Shown here in pieces: positions 31,341 through 39,704 of a stretch of 64,000 nt of DNA. Below the pieces are notes generated by a model. The model was not told where the DNA came from. It saw only the letters and a program-made list of their open reading frames with translations, and searched no databases. The stretch is from Mucilaginibacter sp. L196 (lineage in GTDB: Bacteria; Bacteroidota; Bacteroidia; Sphingobacteriales; Sphingobacteriaceae): NCBI RefSeq assembly GCF_009765905.1, contig NZ_LMUO01000015.1, positions 28,093 to 92,092 on the forward strand, read 5' to 3'. Position numbers and translations under genes: made by a program. Every line of letters begins with the position of its first letter. The stretch's first letter is position 1.

Positions 31341-32330
31341 TTAGCCGCCTATAGCCGCCATTGACTCATGCATCCCGGTATTTTTCACCAGCTTCTCTGC
31401 CTCCAATCCATCCTTCACCCTATTATTAAACGCATTTAACAGGCTATCTTTTATAGTAGCATCATTTTTACCTGAGCGCATCAAATCCTTTATATTTAGA
31501 ACACCATCATCATACAAACAGTTTTTCAAAGTCCCTTGCGGCGTAATACGGATACGGTTACAAGTACCGCAAAAAGTACGCGAATATGCTGCGATGATAC
31601 CTACATCTCCCACATGCCCCGGTACATGGTAGTTATATGCTGTTGAATAAGCCGGATCCTGTATCTTTTTTATATCCGGATAAACTTGCTCTATCTCTTC
31701 TAATATACGAATGTAATCCCATGACATTTTAGTTTGATGAATTTGCCCATCGCCATTAAAAGGCATTTCTTCAATAAAACGAACGCTTACGGGTAGTTCT
31801 TTGGCTAGCTCTACCAGCGGGATAATGTCCTGTGTGTTTTTACCCTCCATCACTACCGCGTTTATTTTCACTTCGATACCATGTTTTAGTAACCCATCAA
31901 GTGTTGCCATAACCGCGCCAAATTCATCCCGGCGGGTAATACTAAAAAAACGACCGCTATCCAAAGTATCTAAACTAAGGTTAACCGATTTTATACCTAT
32001 CGCTTTAAGCTCGGCCACATGGGGTGCTGTTAGTACACCGTTTGTAGTTAAGCTCAAATCGTGCAAACCATCTAACTTAGATATAGCAGTCAACAGTTTC
32101 ATAATATCCTTACGTACAAATGGTTCGCCACCTGTGATCCGAATCTTTTGGATACCCATGTTTACCAGCAAAGTACAGGCACGAAGCATTTCCTCGTAGC
32201 TCATCAATTCCGTGCGCGATAACCAATTGAGCCCATCCTCGGGCATACAATAAAAGCACCGTAGGTTACACTTATCTGTTACAGCAAGGCGCAGGTAATT
32301 TATCGTTCTTCCGTGGTTATCTATTAGCAA
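31341..32330 (-). CDS. moaA: GTP 3',8-cyclase MoaA (radical SAM)
   Basis: 329 residues, the normal length. The radical-SAM cluster is C21, C25, C28 in CNLRCFYCMP; SAM-contacting RITGGEP follows. The second [4Fe-4S] cluster, which binds GTP, is C254, C257 and C271 (FCGTCNRIRI, LKNCLY). The C-terminal Gly-Gly (MAAIGG) needed for activity is present. First committed enzyme of Moco synthesis and first gene of the operon moaA-moeA-moaC-mob-moeB. The start is ATG at 32330; no Moco riboswitch is recognisable upstream. Confidence 0.97.
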   Translation of the reverse strand: MLIDNHGRTINYLRLAVTDKCNLRCFYCMPEDGLNWLSRTELMSYEEMLRACTLLVNMGIQKIRITGGEPFVRKDIMKLLTAISKLDGLHDLSLTTNGVLTAPHVAELKAIGIKSVNLSLDTLDSGRFFSITRRDEFGAVMATLDGLLKHGIEVKINAVVMEGKNTQDIIPLVELAKELPVSVRFIEEMPFNGDGQIHQTKMSWDYIRILEEIEQVYPDIKKIQDPAYSTAYNYHVPGHVGDVGIIAAYSRTFCGTCNRIRITPQGTLKNCLYDDGVLNIKDLMRSGKNDATIKDSLLNAFNNRVKDGLEAEKLVKNTGMHESMAAIGG

Positions 32331-32432
32331 CTGACAAATGTTTTAATACAAGCAAATAACAGCAGCTTTACTGTTAAGTTTAACAAGCTCCTGTAAATTT
32401 ACTGAATAATTAGCCGAGAGGTTATAAAAAAA

Positions 32433-32464
32433 TAAATCCTGCAGACTGTTTGTCGCAGGATTTA
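32433..32464. terminator. Intrinsic terminator after the aldose epimerase gene
   Basis: TAAATCCTGC / GCAGGATTTA 10-bp stem with a 12-base loop, A-rich on the left, which gives a U-run for minus-strand transcription leaving the epimerase gene. It also separates that gene from moaA. Confidence 0.75.
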
Positions 32465-32494
32465 CATAAGGCTTACAAAAATTAGTTATTCTCT

Positions 32495-33667
32495 TTATTT
32501 AGCGATGCTAAATTTATATTCAGTTGTGGTTTTATAAACCTGACCAGGCTTCAATACCACTGAAGGGAATTTCGGCTCGTTAGGTGAATCCGGGAAATGC
32601 TCGGTTTCCATGGCGAAGGCTGTCCTGTAATTATCTTTAGCGCCGTATTTCATTGCATTATCCCCCTTCATAAAGTTGCCTGTATAAAATTGCAATCCTG
32701 GCTCCTGGGTAAATATCTGCATCTCGATATCGCTTTTATCACCAACTACTGTGGCAACAGGGGTATCTAACGATGGCTTGGTTAATACAAAGTTGTGATC
32801 GTAACCTTTGCCGTTGGTTAGTTGTTCGTCTTTATCATTAATTCTTGAACCAATTACCGCAGGTTGGGTAAAATCAAACGGTGTACCTTTTACAGGTGCT
32901 ATTATTCCGGTTGGGATAGATGTTGGATCAATCGGGGTATAGGTATCCGCGAATATCTGCGCTTTGTGGTTCAGGATAGTACCGCCATTTGCGCCATTCA
33001 GATTAAAGTAAGTGTGATTGGTTAAATTAACGATGGTAGTTTTGTCGGTTGTTGCAGTGTAATCAATTTTCAAACCATTATCGTTTGTTAAAGTGTACAC
33101 TACTTTTGCCTGCAAATTGCCCGGGTACCCTTCTTCCATATCTTTTGACAGATAAGTTAGCTCTAAGGTTGTTGAATCTATTTGTTTGGCATCCCAAACT
33201 TTTGAATCAAAACCTACTTTACCACCATGCAACGTATTTGGGGCATTGTTGATGAATAAACTATATTCTTTACCTTCTAACGGAAACTTGCCTTTGGCTA
33301 TGCGGTTACCATAACGACCAATTATAGCACCATAATATGGGCCTGGCGCATTTTTATAACCTTCAACAGAATCAAAACCTTCTACTACGTCGGTTAGCTT
33401 TCCATTTTTATCCGGCACTAATATGCTTACCACACGACCACCAAAGTTGGTGATGGCCACCTCCATTCCTTTGGAATTTTTTAATATATATAGATCTGTT
33501 TTTTTACCATCGATAGTTTTTTGAAAAGCTGAAGCCGGAGGTATTTTTGCTTCCAGAGAGTCCGTCATATTTGTTGTACTTTTTGTGTTTGAATTATTAC
33601 ATGCGCTTATGGTTAATAAACATGCAGGCAATATAATAGATAGAGCCGGTTTAAATAATTTGTACAT
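32495..33667 (-). CDS. Aldose 1-epimerase (mutarotase), lipoprotein
   Basis: 390 residues. Lipoprotein signal ILPACLLTISAC, Cys at residue 23, so it is probably periplasmic and membrane-anchored. GalM features: NFGGRVVSILVPDKNG, GRYGNRIAKGKFPLEGKEY, NNAPNTLHGGKVGFD (catalytic His), VNLTNHTYFNLNG (second His), and the late MKYGAKDNYRTAFAMETEHFPDSPNEP with the catalytic Glu. It interconverts alpha and beta anomers of galactose or glucose. The exported form probably helps carbohydrate uptake. It is monocistronic. Confidence 0.93.
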   Translation of the reverse strand: MYKLFKPALSIILPACLLTISACNNSNTKSTTNMTDSLEAKIPPASAFQKTIDGKKTDLYILKNSKGMEVAITNFGGRVVSILVPDKNGKLTDVVEGFDSVEGYKNAPGPYYGAIIGRYGNRIAKGKFPLEGKEYSLFINNAPNTLHGGKVGFDSKVWDAKQIDSTTLELTYLSKDMEEGYPGNLQAKVVYTLTNDNGLKIDYTATTDKTTIVNLTNHTYFNLNGANGGTILNHKAQIFADTYTPIDPTSIPTGIIAPVKGTPFDFTQPAVIGSRINDKDEQLTNGKGYDHNFVLTKPSLDTPVATVVGDKSDIEMQIFTQEPGLQFYTGNFMKGDNAMKYGAKDNYRTAFAMETEHFPDSPNEPKFPSVVLKPGQVYKTTTEYKFSIAK

Positions 33668-33746
33668 AATTGGGTTTAGTTATTGGTGAAACTTATCCAA
33701 AAATGGTAAAATTATGTCAATATTACATTTATAAAAATAAATTTTA

Positions 33747-34616
33747 TTAAAAACCAAAATCACCGCCTTCAATTACCGCGCTATCGCAGATGTAGGTTGG
33801 TGCGATGCCTGTGGCTATTATACGCGAATCTACATCCCGGGCTAAGGTATTGCCCGATAGCACCAACACGGTATCTAAACCAAACTTATTGCCGCCGAGT
33901 ATATCTGTATTTAGCGTATCTCCTACCATTACTATTTCGGTTTTGTTAACCTGCATTTTGGCGCGGGCAAGCTCATAAGCAAACATAAACATTTGCGAAT
34001 CTGGTTTACCGAACCTTATAAACTGCTTGCCTACAACGCTTTCTACCATCGCGGCTATACCGCCTATGGCTATAGAGACATCCGTTATGGTGAGCGGATA
34101 AGCACGATCTGTGTTAGCCACAATAACCGGTATGGTACGTTTACGGATAAGATTTACAGTTTTGTTAAGGTCTTTAGCCCAATCAAACCCTTCATCATCC
34201 AAAAATATCAGGGCATTTACTTTGTCGATATTACTGGAATTGATTTCGCTCACCGGCAAGGTATGCAAGCCCGAACTTTCAATATAATGAGCTGATTGTG
34301 TGGTGCCCAGGTAAGCCACTATGCCATCTTTAACCTGGAGGTCTAAGTACTCCTTAGTCAACATACCCGACGATACAATTTTATCGGCACTGATAATATC
34401 CAAACCTGCCTTATGATAGCTTTCGGCTAATTGGGCCGGGCTGCGGGATGCATCGTTGGTTACAATGTAGTACTCCTTGCCTTGTGCTTCGAGGTATTCA
34501 AAGGTTTTTTCGATGCCGGGCAGTATGCCATTATAGTTTTTTAGCACGCCAAACGCATCAAAAAATATCACTTTGTATTTATCAATAATCGACTTAAAGT
34601 TTTCTACTCTTTGCAT
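33747..34616 (-). CDS. HAD-IIA superfamily protein with altered motif I
   Basis: 289 residues, class IIA cap. Motif I is VIFFDAFGVL (16-25): nucleophile D20 is present, but the usual general acid/base Asp at D+2 is Phe22. Motif II VTNDAS, motif III Lys in FGKPDSQMF, and motif IV VMVGDTLNTDILGGNKFG are intact. Metal binding and phospho-transfer to D20 look possible; standard phosphatase turnover would be impaired. A DxWG-type motif I occurs in some HAD-IIA subgroups, so this may be a group trait. It lies 12 bases after the APH-like kinase gene, last in a minus-strand operon. Confidence 0.85.
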   Translation of the reverse strand: MQRVENFKSIIDKYKVIFFDAFGVLKNYNGILPGIEKTFEYLEAQGKEYYIVTNDASRSPAQLAESYHKAGLDIISADKIVSSGMLTKEYLDLQVKDGIVAYLGTTQSAHYIESSGLHTLPVSEINSSNIDKVNALIFLDDEGFDWAKDLNKTVNLIRKRTIPVIVANTDRAYPLTITDVSIAIGGIAAMVESVVGKQFIRFGKPDSQMFMFAYELARAKMQVNKTEIVMVGDTLNTDILGGNKFGLDTVLVLSGNTLARDVDSRIIATGIAPTYICDSAVIEGGDFGF

Positions 34617-34628
34617 TGGCGTGGCTAA

Positions 34629-35666
34629 TTATTTTATTTTAAGGGCATCAATTATTTTATCTGCATCAAAATCACGGTCTACCGACGGTAAATATATATC
34701 AAATGCTTCGGCTTGTAGTTTTTGGGCGTATTGTTCATTAAAAAAGTATTTACCGTCTTTTATTACGTAGTTCAATATAAAAAACCGGTAACTTTCCTTT
34801 AAAAACCGGATTTCATCAGCGGTTAAAGGATAAACCTTATGATATTCTTTTAAAAAGATAATAAACCGATCTTCCATTAGCGGGCCAATCACATAGCTAA
34901 ATACCGTGCGGTCACCAATATCCGATACTACCCTGCTCAGAAAATAAAAATCAAGCATACGGTAGCTCATCCTGAACCAGTCATAGTCCCAACGGGAATA
35001 TAATTCGAGATTTGGACCAACTGAGAAATTGCCAATATTCCAGTCGATAAATACCGGGATCGACTCAAAAGATTTCATGTTGTAGTTGGAACGATTTTTC
35101 AGGAAGAGGTCGCAGTGATATTTCAGGAAGTCAACCTGCATTGGAGTACCGAATTGTCTTTCATTATGCTCCAGTTGTTGTTGTAAAGCATAAATATCCG
35201 TCCGTAAAGTTTTGGATGATTTTGGCAATATATTTCTGATGCGCGAGCAGGCTTTGTGAAATTTCCCAATCTGCTGCCCTAATTTTTGAATATGATTTTC
35301 ATCCAGGCGCCTTGGTAGCCTATCCATTATGCGGGTTGGGTTATAAAATACTACCCACACATCTTCTTTGCCATGCTTGTAGTGATAGATATAAACCCGA
35401 TTGTTTTTTAGCAGCGATTTAGCTAAAAAGTTTTCAAACGGGTAAAGCAGGTTGTTTGACAGACTGTGTATGATGCGATGATCTTCTTTAAAATGCTCAT
35501 ACTTCCCAAAGTTGGAAAGCTTGGCAATTATAATATCGTCATCATCAAACGTTATGCGGTATACGTGGTTGGTAGAAACCATCGCGCTGATGTCTTCAAT
35601 CAGCGCGATGGTTTTAGAAGCATCGTAGCCTTCCCAGGCTTTTTTTATTATGATAGAGTAGTCCAT
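34629..35666 (-). CDS. APH/choline-kinase-fold small-molecule kinase, substrate unknown
   Basis: 345 residues. The protein-kinase-like elements of the phosphotransferase (APH) superfamily are recognisable though divergent: candidate ATP-binding Lys in IIIAKLSNF (K49); catalytic loop FIDWNIGNF with D208 and N213, spaced D-x4-N as in HGDxxxxN; metal-binding Asp in RWDYDWFRM (D227 or D229) followed by MLDFYFLSRVV, which matches the DLA-type segment. The missing HG before D208 is unusual. Cytoplasmic, with no signal. Grouped with a GS-like ligase and a HAD protein, so it probably phosphorylates a small amine or amino alcohol; that is inference. Confidence 0.7.
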   Translation of the reverse strand: MDYSIIIKKAWEGYDASKTIALIEDISAMVSTNHVYRITFDDDDIIIAKLSNFGKYEHFKEDHRIIHSLSNNLLYPFENFLAKSLLKNNRVYIYHYKHGKEDVWVVFYNPTRIMDRLPRRLDENHIQKLGQQIGKFHKACSRIRNILPKSSKTLRTDIYALQQQLEHNERQFGTPMQVDFLKYHCDLFLKNRSNYNMKSFESIPVFIDWNIGNFSVGPNLELYSRWDYDWFRMSYRMLDFYFLSRVVSDIGDRTVFSYVIGPLMEDRFIIFLKEYHKVYPLTADEIRFLKESYRFFILNYVIKDGKYFFNEQYAQKLQAEAFDIYLPSVDRDFDADKIIDALKIK

Positions 35667-35739
35667 TGGTTACAGAACCAGGATTAAACGGATTTTATAT
35701 GATTTATAAGATATAATTCACTCCGGTATACCTGTTACT

Positions 35740-36123
35740 TTATATAGGTTTATATTTTTTATTATATACTCGTTTAAATGTCAATGATTGACTTCCAAAG
35801 TTAATTAGCAAGCCAGTTTGTATATTGTAAGCTTCCAAATAATTAATAGCTTGCGCCAAATGTACATCTTCAAGTTGAATTACGGCTTTCAGTTCAACCA
35901 TAATCAAATTATCTACGAAAATTCTTGTTCCAACCTTAAATTCACGATAATAGATTGGCATTTCTTTTTCTCTTATAAACAAGACATTTTCATGAGCAAA
36001 TTCAATTTCTAAAGAATTTTGATAAATTACTTCTTGAAAACCGCTCCCGAGTGCAGAATGTACTTTCATAGCACATCCAATAATTTTGTGCGTTAATAAG
36101 TCATTAACTGCTTTTTCAGGCAT
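35740..36123 (-). CDS. GxxExxY family protein
   Basis: 127 residues. GSGFQEVIYQNSLEIEF holds the family's G-x-x-E-x-x-Y core (here GFQEVIY), and the rest follows it closely: REKEMPIYYREFKVGTRIFVDNLIMVELKAV, then HLAQAINYLEAYNIQTGLLINFGSQSLTFKRVYN. The (D/E)xK of VELKAV recalls PD-(D/E)xK nuclease folds, which has been suggested for this family, but function is unknown. It lies between the GS-like ligase and the APH-like kinase on the same strand, with 50-75 base gaps on each side. Such genes move between loci and may be a passenger. Confidence 0.85.
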   Translation of the reverse strand: MPEKAVNDLLTHKIIGCAMKVHSALGSGFQEVIYQNSLEIEFAHENVLFIREKEMPIYYREFKVGTRIFVDNLIMVELKAVIQLEDVHLAQAINYLEAYNIQTGLLINFGSQSLTFKRVYNKKYKPI

Positions 36124-36175
36124 CGCATTTTACATCTTAAAAATCAAACGAAATCAATTTAATCCCGGTTCCCCC

Positions 36176-37534
36176 TTATATTATTTCGAAATATCTTTTC
36201 AACTCCCAATCGGTAACGCTTTTGGCGAATTGGCGGTGTTCCCACAAACGGGTTTGGGTAAAGTGTTCAACAAATGCTTCGCCGAATAACTCTTTGGCTA
36301 TTGGCGAGTCTTTCATTAGTATAGCGGCATCGTGCAGGTTTGATGATAGCTTGCCGTTCCTGATATCCTGGTAGCCATTGCCGGTTGTTGGTGGTATAGT
36401 TAACGCTAATTTATGTTTAATGCCATATAAACCTGAGGCCAGCGCTGCCGACATAGCTAAATATGGATTAGTATCAGCACCGGGGATGCGTGTTTCCAAA
36501 CGGGTATAAGCAGCAGAATCATTTAGCACCCGTAATGCGGTTGTTCTATTATCCAGCCCCCATGTTACGGTGGTTGGCGCCCACGCTCCTTCAACCAAAC
36601 GCTTGTAGCTATTTATGGTTGGCGCATACATGGGTAAAATATAAGGCATGCAATGTAACTGACCTGCTAAATAATGCCTGAACAGATCACTCATTTTATT
36701 ATCATTATCTGGATTATAAAACAAGTTTTCGGTTTTATCCTTATTCCATAAGCTTTGGTGGATGTGGCCACTACAACCGGGCAACGTCTCCGTCCACTTG
36801 GCCATAAATGAAGCCATGATCCCGTGTTTGTAGGCAATTTCTTTTACCGCGGTTTTAAACAACACCGCTTTATCAGCAGCTTGTATCACATGATCGTGCA
36901 AAATAGCGGCTTCGTAAACACCCGGGCCGGTTTCAGTATGCAAGCCTTCAATAGGAATATTAAACTGCATCAGCAAATTAAACAGATCGTAGTAAAATTC
37001 GCTTTGCTGTGAGATGCGCAGGATTGAATACCCAAACATTCCCGGTGTTAGGGTTTGCAAATGGGTAAAGCTTTTATCCTGTACGGATTGTGGCGTTTCT
37101 TTAAAATTGAACCATTCAAACTCCTGTGAAAATTCGGGGTGATAACCCATTGATTCGCATTCTTTGGATATACGCTTTAATAAGCTGCGGGTATCTACCG
37201 CAAGGTCGTTACCATCAGCTTTACTGAAATCGGCCAGAAAGAATGGAATATTGTCCTGCCAAGGCACTGTCCTGAATGTCGAAAGGTCTATTCTACATTG
37301 CTGATCGGGGTAGCCGGTGTGCCAGCCGGTAACTTTTACATTATCGTAAGTACCATCGCTACTATCCCAGCCAAAAACCACATCGCAAAAGCCGTAGCCA
37401 TTGCGCATGCCGTCAATAAATTTTTTATGGTGAATTACTTTGCCGCGCAGGATACCATCGGTATCAGCAAAAGCAAATTTTATCTTTTGAATATCGTTCT
37501 CTTTTAAATAAGTTATGATCTGGTCTTCGTTCAT
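36176..37534 (-). CDS. Glutamine synthetase family gamma-glutamyl ligase (PuuA-like)
   Basis: 452 residues, GSI-fold length. N-terminal beta-grasp with FAFADTDGILRGKVI; metal ligands in SQEFEWF and ETGPGVYEAAI; ATP/His block LPGCSGHIHQSL; flap and glutamate-binding block YAPTINSYKRLVEGAWAPTTVTWGLDNRTTALRV; and RLETRIPGADTNPYLAMSAALASGLYGI. TDG and the missing adenylylation Tyr loop match gamma-glutamylpolyamine or gamma-glutamylamine synthetases rather than true GlnA. A dedicated GSII lies at 38269-39282, so this enzyme is free for another amine. It heads the operon with the APH-like and HAD genes. Confidence 0.85.
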   Translation of the reverse strand: MNEDQIITYLKENDIQKIKFAFADTDGILRGKVIHHKKFIDGMRNGYGFCDVVFGWDSSDGTYDNVKVTGWHTGYPDQQCRIDLSTFRTVPWQDNIPFFLADFSKADGNDLAVDTRSLLKRISKECESMGYHPEFSQEFEWFNFKETPQSVQDKSFTHLQTLTPGMFGYSILRISQQSEFYYDLFNLLMQFNIPIEGLHTETGPGVYEAAILHDHVIQAADKAVLFKTAVKEIAYKHGIMASFMAKWTETLPGCSGHIHQSLWNKDKTENLFYNPDNDNKMSDLFRHYLAGQLHCMPYILPMYAPTINSYKRLVEGAWAPTTVTWGLDNRTTALRVLNDSAAYTRLETRIPGADTNPYLAMSAALASGLYGIKHKLALTIPPTTGNGYQDIRNGKLSSNLHDAAILMKDSPIAKELFGEAFVEHFTQTRLWEHRQFAKSVTDWELKRYFEII

Positions 37535-37645
37535 AGGTTCGGAGATAATTCTGCGGCAAGTTAAGCAACTATTGTAACGGTTGGATAAACATTTTATTCA
37601 TATGTTAAATGATATATAGCTATACGGTCTATACGCTGTATCAAG

Positions 37646-37653
37646 TATCTTTG
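37646..37653 (+). promoter_or_regulatory. Candidate -7 box (TATCTTTG)
   Basis: TATCTTTG matches TAnnTTTG exactly and lies 19 bases before the start of the cyclotransferase-like gene. No -33 TTG is visible at the expected distance. Confidence 0.4.
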
Positions 37654-37672
37654 TTTGAGGCTTTAATAATTA

Positions 37673-38080
37673 ATGAAGGAAAATAATAATTATTTATTTG
37701 TTTATGGCACTTTACTGAATGAAAGTAATGAATTTGCTATCTACCTAAAGCAAAATTGCAACTATTTTGGTAAAGGCAAACTTAAGGGCAGATTGTATGA
37801 TCTGGGTGAATACCCTGGTGCTATTCCTGACGAGAATTATCCGGGTTATGTTTATGGAAGCATCTGCGAGCTAAAGAATACTGCCGGGGCTTTGAGATTC
37901 CTGGACTATTATGAAGGTTTTGGCGATGACCAGGATCAACCCAATTTATTCATCAGAGAGCTACTAGGGGTTGAAACTAATGGCGGCTTAATAGATTGCT
38001 GGGTTTATTTGTATAATTTACCGGTTGAGGATTTTAGGGTGATTGAGTCGGGAGATTATATTGGATATAAAAATCTATAA
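37673..38080 (+). CDS. Gamma-glutamylcyclotransferase-fold protein (GGCT/AIG2-like)
   Basis: 135 residues. YLFVYGTLLNESNEFAIYLKQN is the YGTL/YGSLR phosphate-like loop of the GGCT fold; GRLYDLGEYPGAIPDENYPGYVYGSICEL follows, and the catalytic Glu is likely E97 region in LDYYEGFGDDQ. Members release 5-oxoproline from gamma-glutamyl amines or peptides. It is transcribed divergently from the GS-like ligase (139 bases apart), so ligase and cyclotransferase may act on opposite sides of one gamma-glutamylamine step; this is inference. Confidence 0.83.
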   Translation: MKENNNYLFVYGTLLNESNEFAIYLKQNCNYFGKGKLKGRLYDLGEYPGAIPDENYPGYVYGSICELKNTAGALRFLDYYEGFGDDQDQPNLFIRELLGVETNGGLIDCWVYLYNLPVEDFRVIESGDYIGYKNL

Positions 38081-38103
38081 AACCGACACCATATTACACT
38101 ACA

Positions 38104-38188
38104 CTTTGTCATTCTGAGCATAGCGAAGAATCTATCCGGCGTAAACTACTTTACAGATTCTTCGCTATGCTTACAAGAATGACAAAGT
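38104..38188. repeat. Intergenic palindromic repeat, family D copy 1
   Basis: Inverted repeat with ends CTTTGTCATTCTGAGC and GAATGACAAAG and arms ATAGCGAAGAATC / GATTCTTCGCTAT, core GTAAACTACTTTACA. Another copy lies at 58002-58081. It separates the convergent cyclotransferase and GSII genes. Confidence 0.8.
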
Positions 38189-38216
38189 GAAAATAAAATA
38201 ATCTACCTAAAACAAA

Positions 38217-38248
38217 AAATCCTCCGAATCTTTCGATAAGGAGGATTT
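38217..38248. terminator. Intrinsic terminator after the GSII gene
   Basis: AAATCCTCC / GGAGGATTT 9-bp stem with a 14-base loop, 21 bases beyond the GSII stop and A-rich on the distal side, giving a U-run in minus-strand RNA. Confidence 0.8.
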
Positions 38249-38268
38249 ATATTAGTTATTTAGTTTAA

Positions 38269-39282
38269 TTAAACTTTTGCTGATTTAACAGTTTTGATAA
38301 TAACCGCAGCTACTTTGTATGGATCGGCAGCTGAGTTAGGGCGACGATCTTCTAGGTAACCGCTCCAGTTATGGTCAACAGTGTATAACGGGATGCGGAT
38401 TGAAGCACCACGATCAGATACACCATAGCTGAAATCATTTATAGAAGCTGTTTCGTGTTTACCGGTTAAACGCTTATCGTTATCGGCACCGTAAACAGCA
38501 ACACACTCAGCAACTGCAGGGCGGAAAGATTCACAAATAGCTTCAAATGTTGCTTTGCTGTTTGCAGTACGTAAAATTGTATTTGAGAAATTCGCGTGCA
38601 TACCGGAGCCATTCCAGTCAAGTGTACCCAATGGTTTGCAATGCCAGTTGATAGAAACGTCATAGCTTTCGCCGATTCTTTCTAACAAATAACGGGCTAC
38701 CCAGATTTGGTCACCAGCTTCTTTAGCGCCTTTAGCGAAGATCTGGAATTCCCATTGTCCTGCTGCAACTTCAGCATTGATACCTTCAACGTTTAGGCCT
38801 GCTTCTAAGCATACGTCTAAGTGTTCTTCAACAATATCGCGACCGAAAGCGTTTTTAGCGCCTACTGAACAATAGTATGGGCCCTGAGGTGCTGGGTAAC
38901 CATTTGCCGGAAAACCAAGTGGTTTGTTAGTTTCATCATCCCAAAGAAAATATTCCTGCTCAAAACCAAACCAGAAATCATTGTCGTCATCCTGAATTAA
39001 AGCACGGCCATTTGATTCATGTGGGGCGCCTTTCGAATCAAGAACCTCACACATTACTAAATAACCATCTTTTCTTTGCGGATCAACACAAATAAACACA
39101 GGTTTTAAAACACAATCAGAAGAACCACCTGGTGCTTGCTCGGTTGAAGAACCGTCAAAGCTCCATAAAGGACAATCTTCTAATTTACCACTAAAATCTT
39201 TTTCGATTTTTGTTTTGCTACGAAGGCTTTGGGTTGGTTTGTATCCGTCAAGCCAGATGTACTCTAATTTTGCTGCTGCCAT
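38269..39282 (-). CDS. Glutamine synthetase type II (eukaryotic-type GS)
   Basis: 337 residues, the short GSII length. LEYIWLDGYKPTQSLRSKTK, LWSFDGSSTEQAPGGSSDCVLKP, FGFEQEYFLWD (metal-binding Glu), GPYYCSVGAKNAFGRDIVEEHLDVCLEAGLNVEGINAEVAAGQWEFQI and NGSGMHANFS all match GSII. It makes glutamine from glutamate, ammonia and ATP and is presumably the assimilatory enzyme. GSII has no adenylylation control, so regulation would be transcriptional. Divergent from mdh with 422 bases between; followed by a terminator. Confidence 0.95.
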   Translation of the reverse strand: MAAAKLEYIWLDGYKPTQSLRSKTKIEKDFSGKLEDCPLWSFDGSSTEQAPGGSSDCVLKPVFICVDPQRKDGYLVMCEVLDSKGAPHESNGRALIQDDDNDFWFGFEQEYFLWDDETNKPLGFPANGYPAPQGPYYCSVGAKNAFGRDIVEEHLDVCLEAGLNVEGINAEVAAGQWEFQIFAKGAKEAGDQIWVARYLLERIGESYDVSINWHCKPLGTLDWNGSGMHANFSNTILRTANSKATFEAICESFRPAVAECVAVYGADNDKRLTGKHETASINDFSYGVSDRGASIRIPLYTVDHNWSGYLEDRRPNSAADPYKVAAVIIKTVKSAKV

Positions 39283-39704
39283 TTTTTAGTTATTTATAAT
39301 AAAGGATTCAAAAAATAGTTTTTTGGAATAGTTAATTCGATTATGAAGGCGAATTTAAATTTTTTTTACAAAAATCATTACAAAAATGTAAAATAATTAT
39401 ATTTTTTTTCAAAAACACCTATTTTATATGATCAAAACAGAAATTCTGGAGCCGATAAAATTTAAACACGCTATTATATTATACATATTCAACCAAATGA
39501 TTAATAAATTTAACCTAAAGGCTAAATTTCAATTATATAAGCACTTATGTTTATCCATTAATAATGTAACACTTATATAACTTTTATATTTCAATTTAAT
39601 TACAAAAGCTTTTCAAAAAATCCTTAAAATTGCCCTGATTTTAATTACCGGGTTGGTAATCAATATTAATCTGGTTTCTTTCTCAATTATATAAAACAAT
39701 ACAT
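39283..39704. other. Divergent intergenic region between GSII and mdh
   Basis: 422 very AT-rich bases with no plausible gene. It must hold the promoters of both genes. T-runs and A-runs are frequent but I see no full TTG-N19-TAnnTTTG match and no clear operator palindrome. Confidence 0.5.

Noticed and set aside
31801..32199. 132-codon plus-strand frame opposite moaA
   Set aside because: Antisense shadow; moaA is unambiguous.
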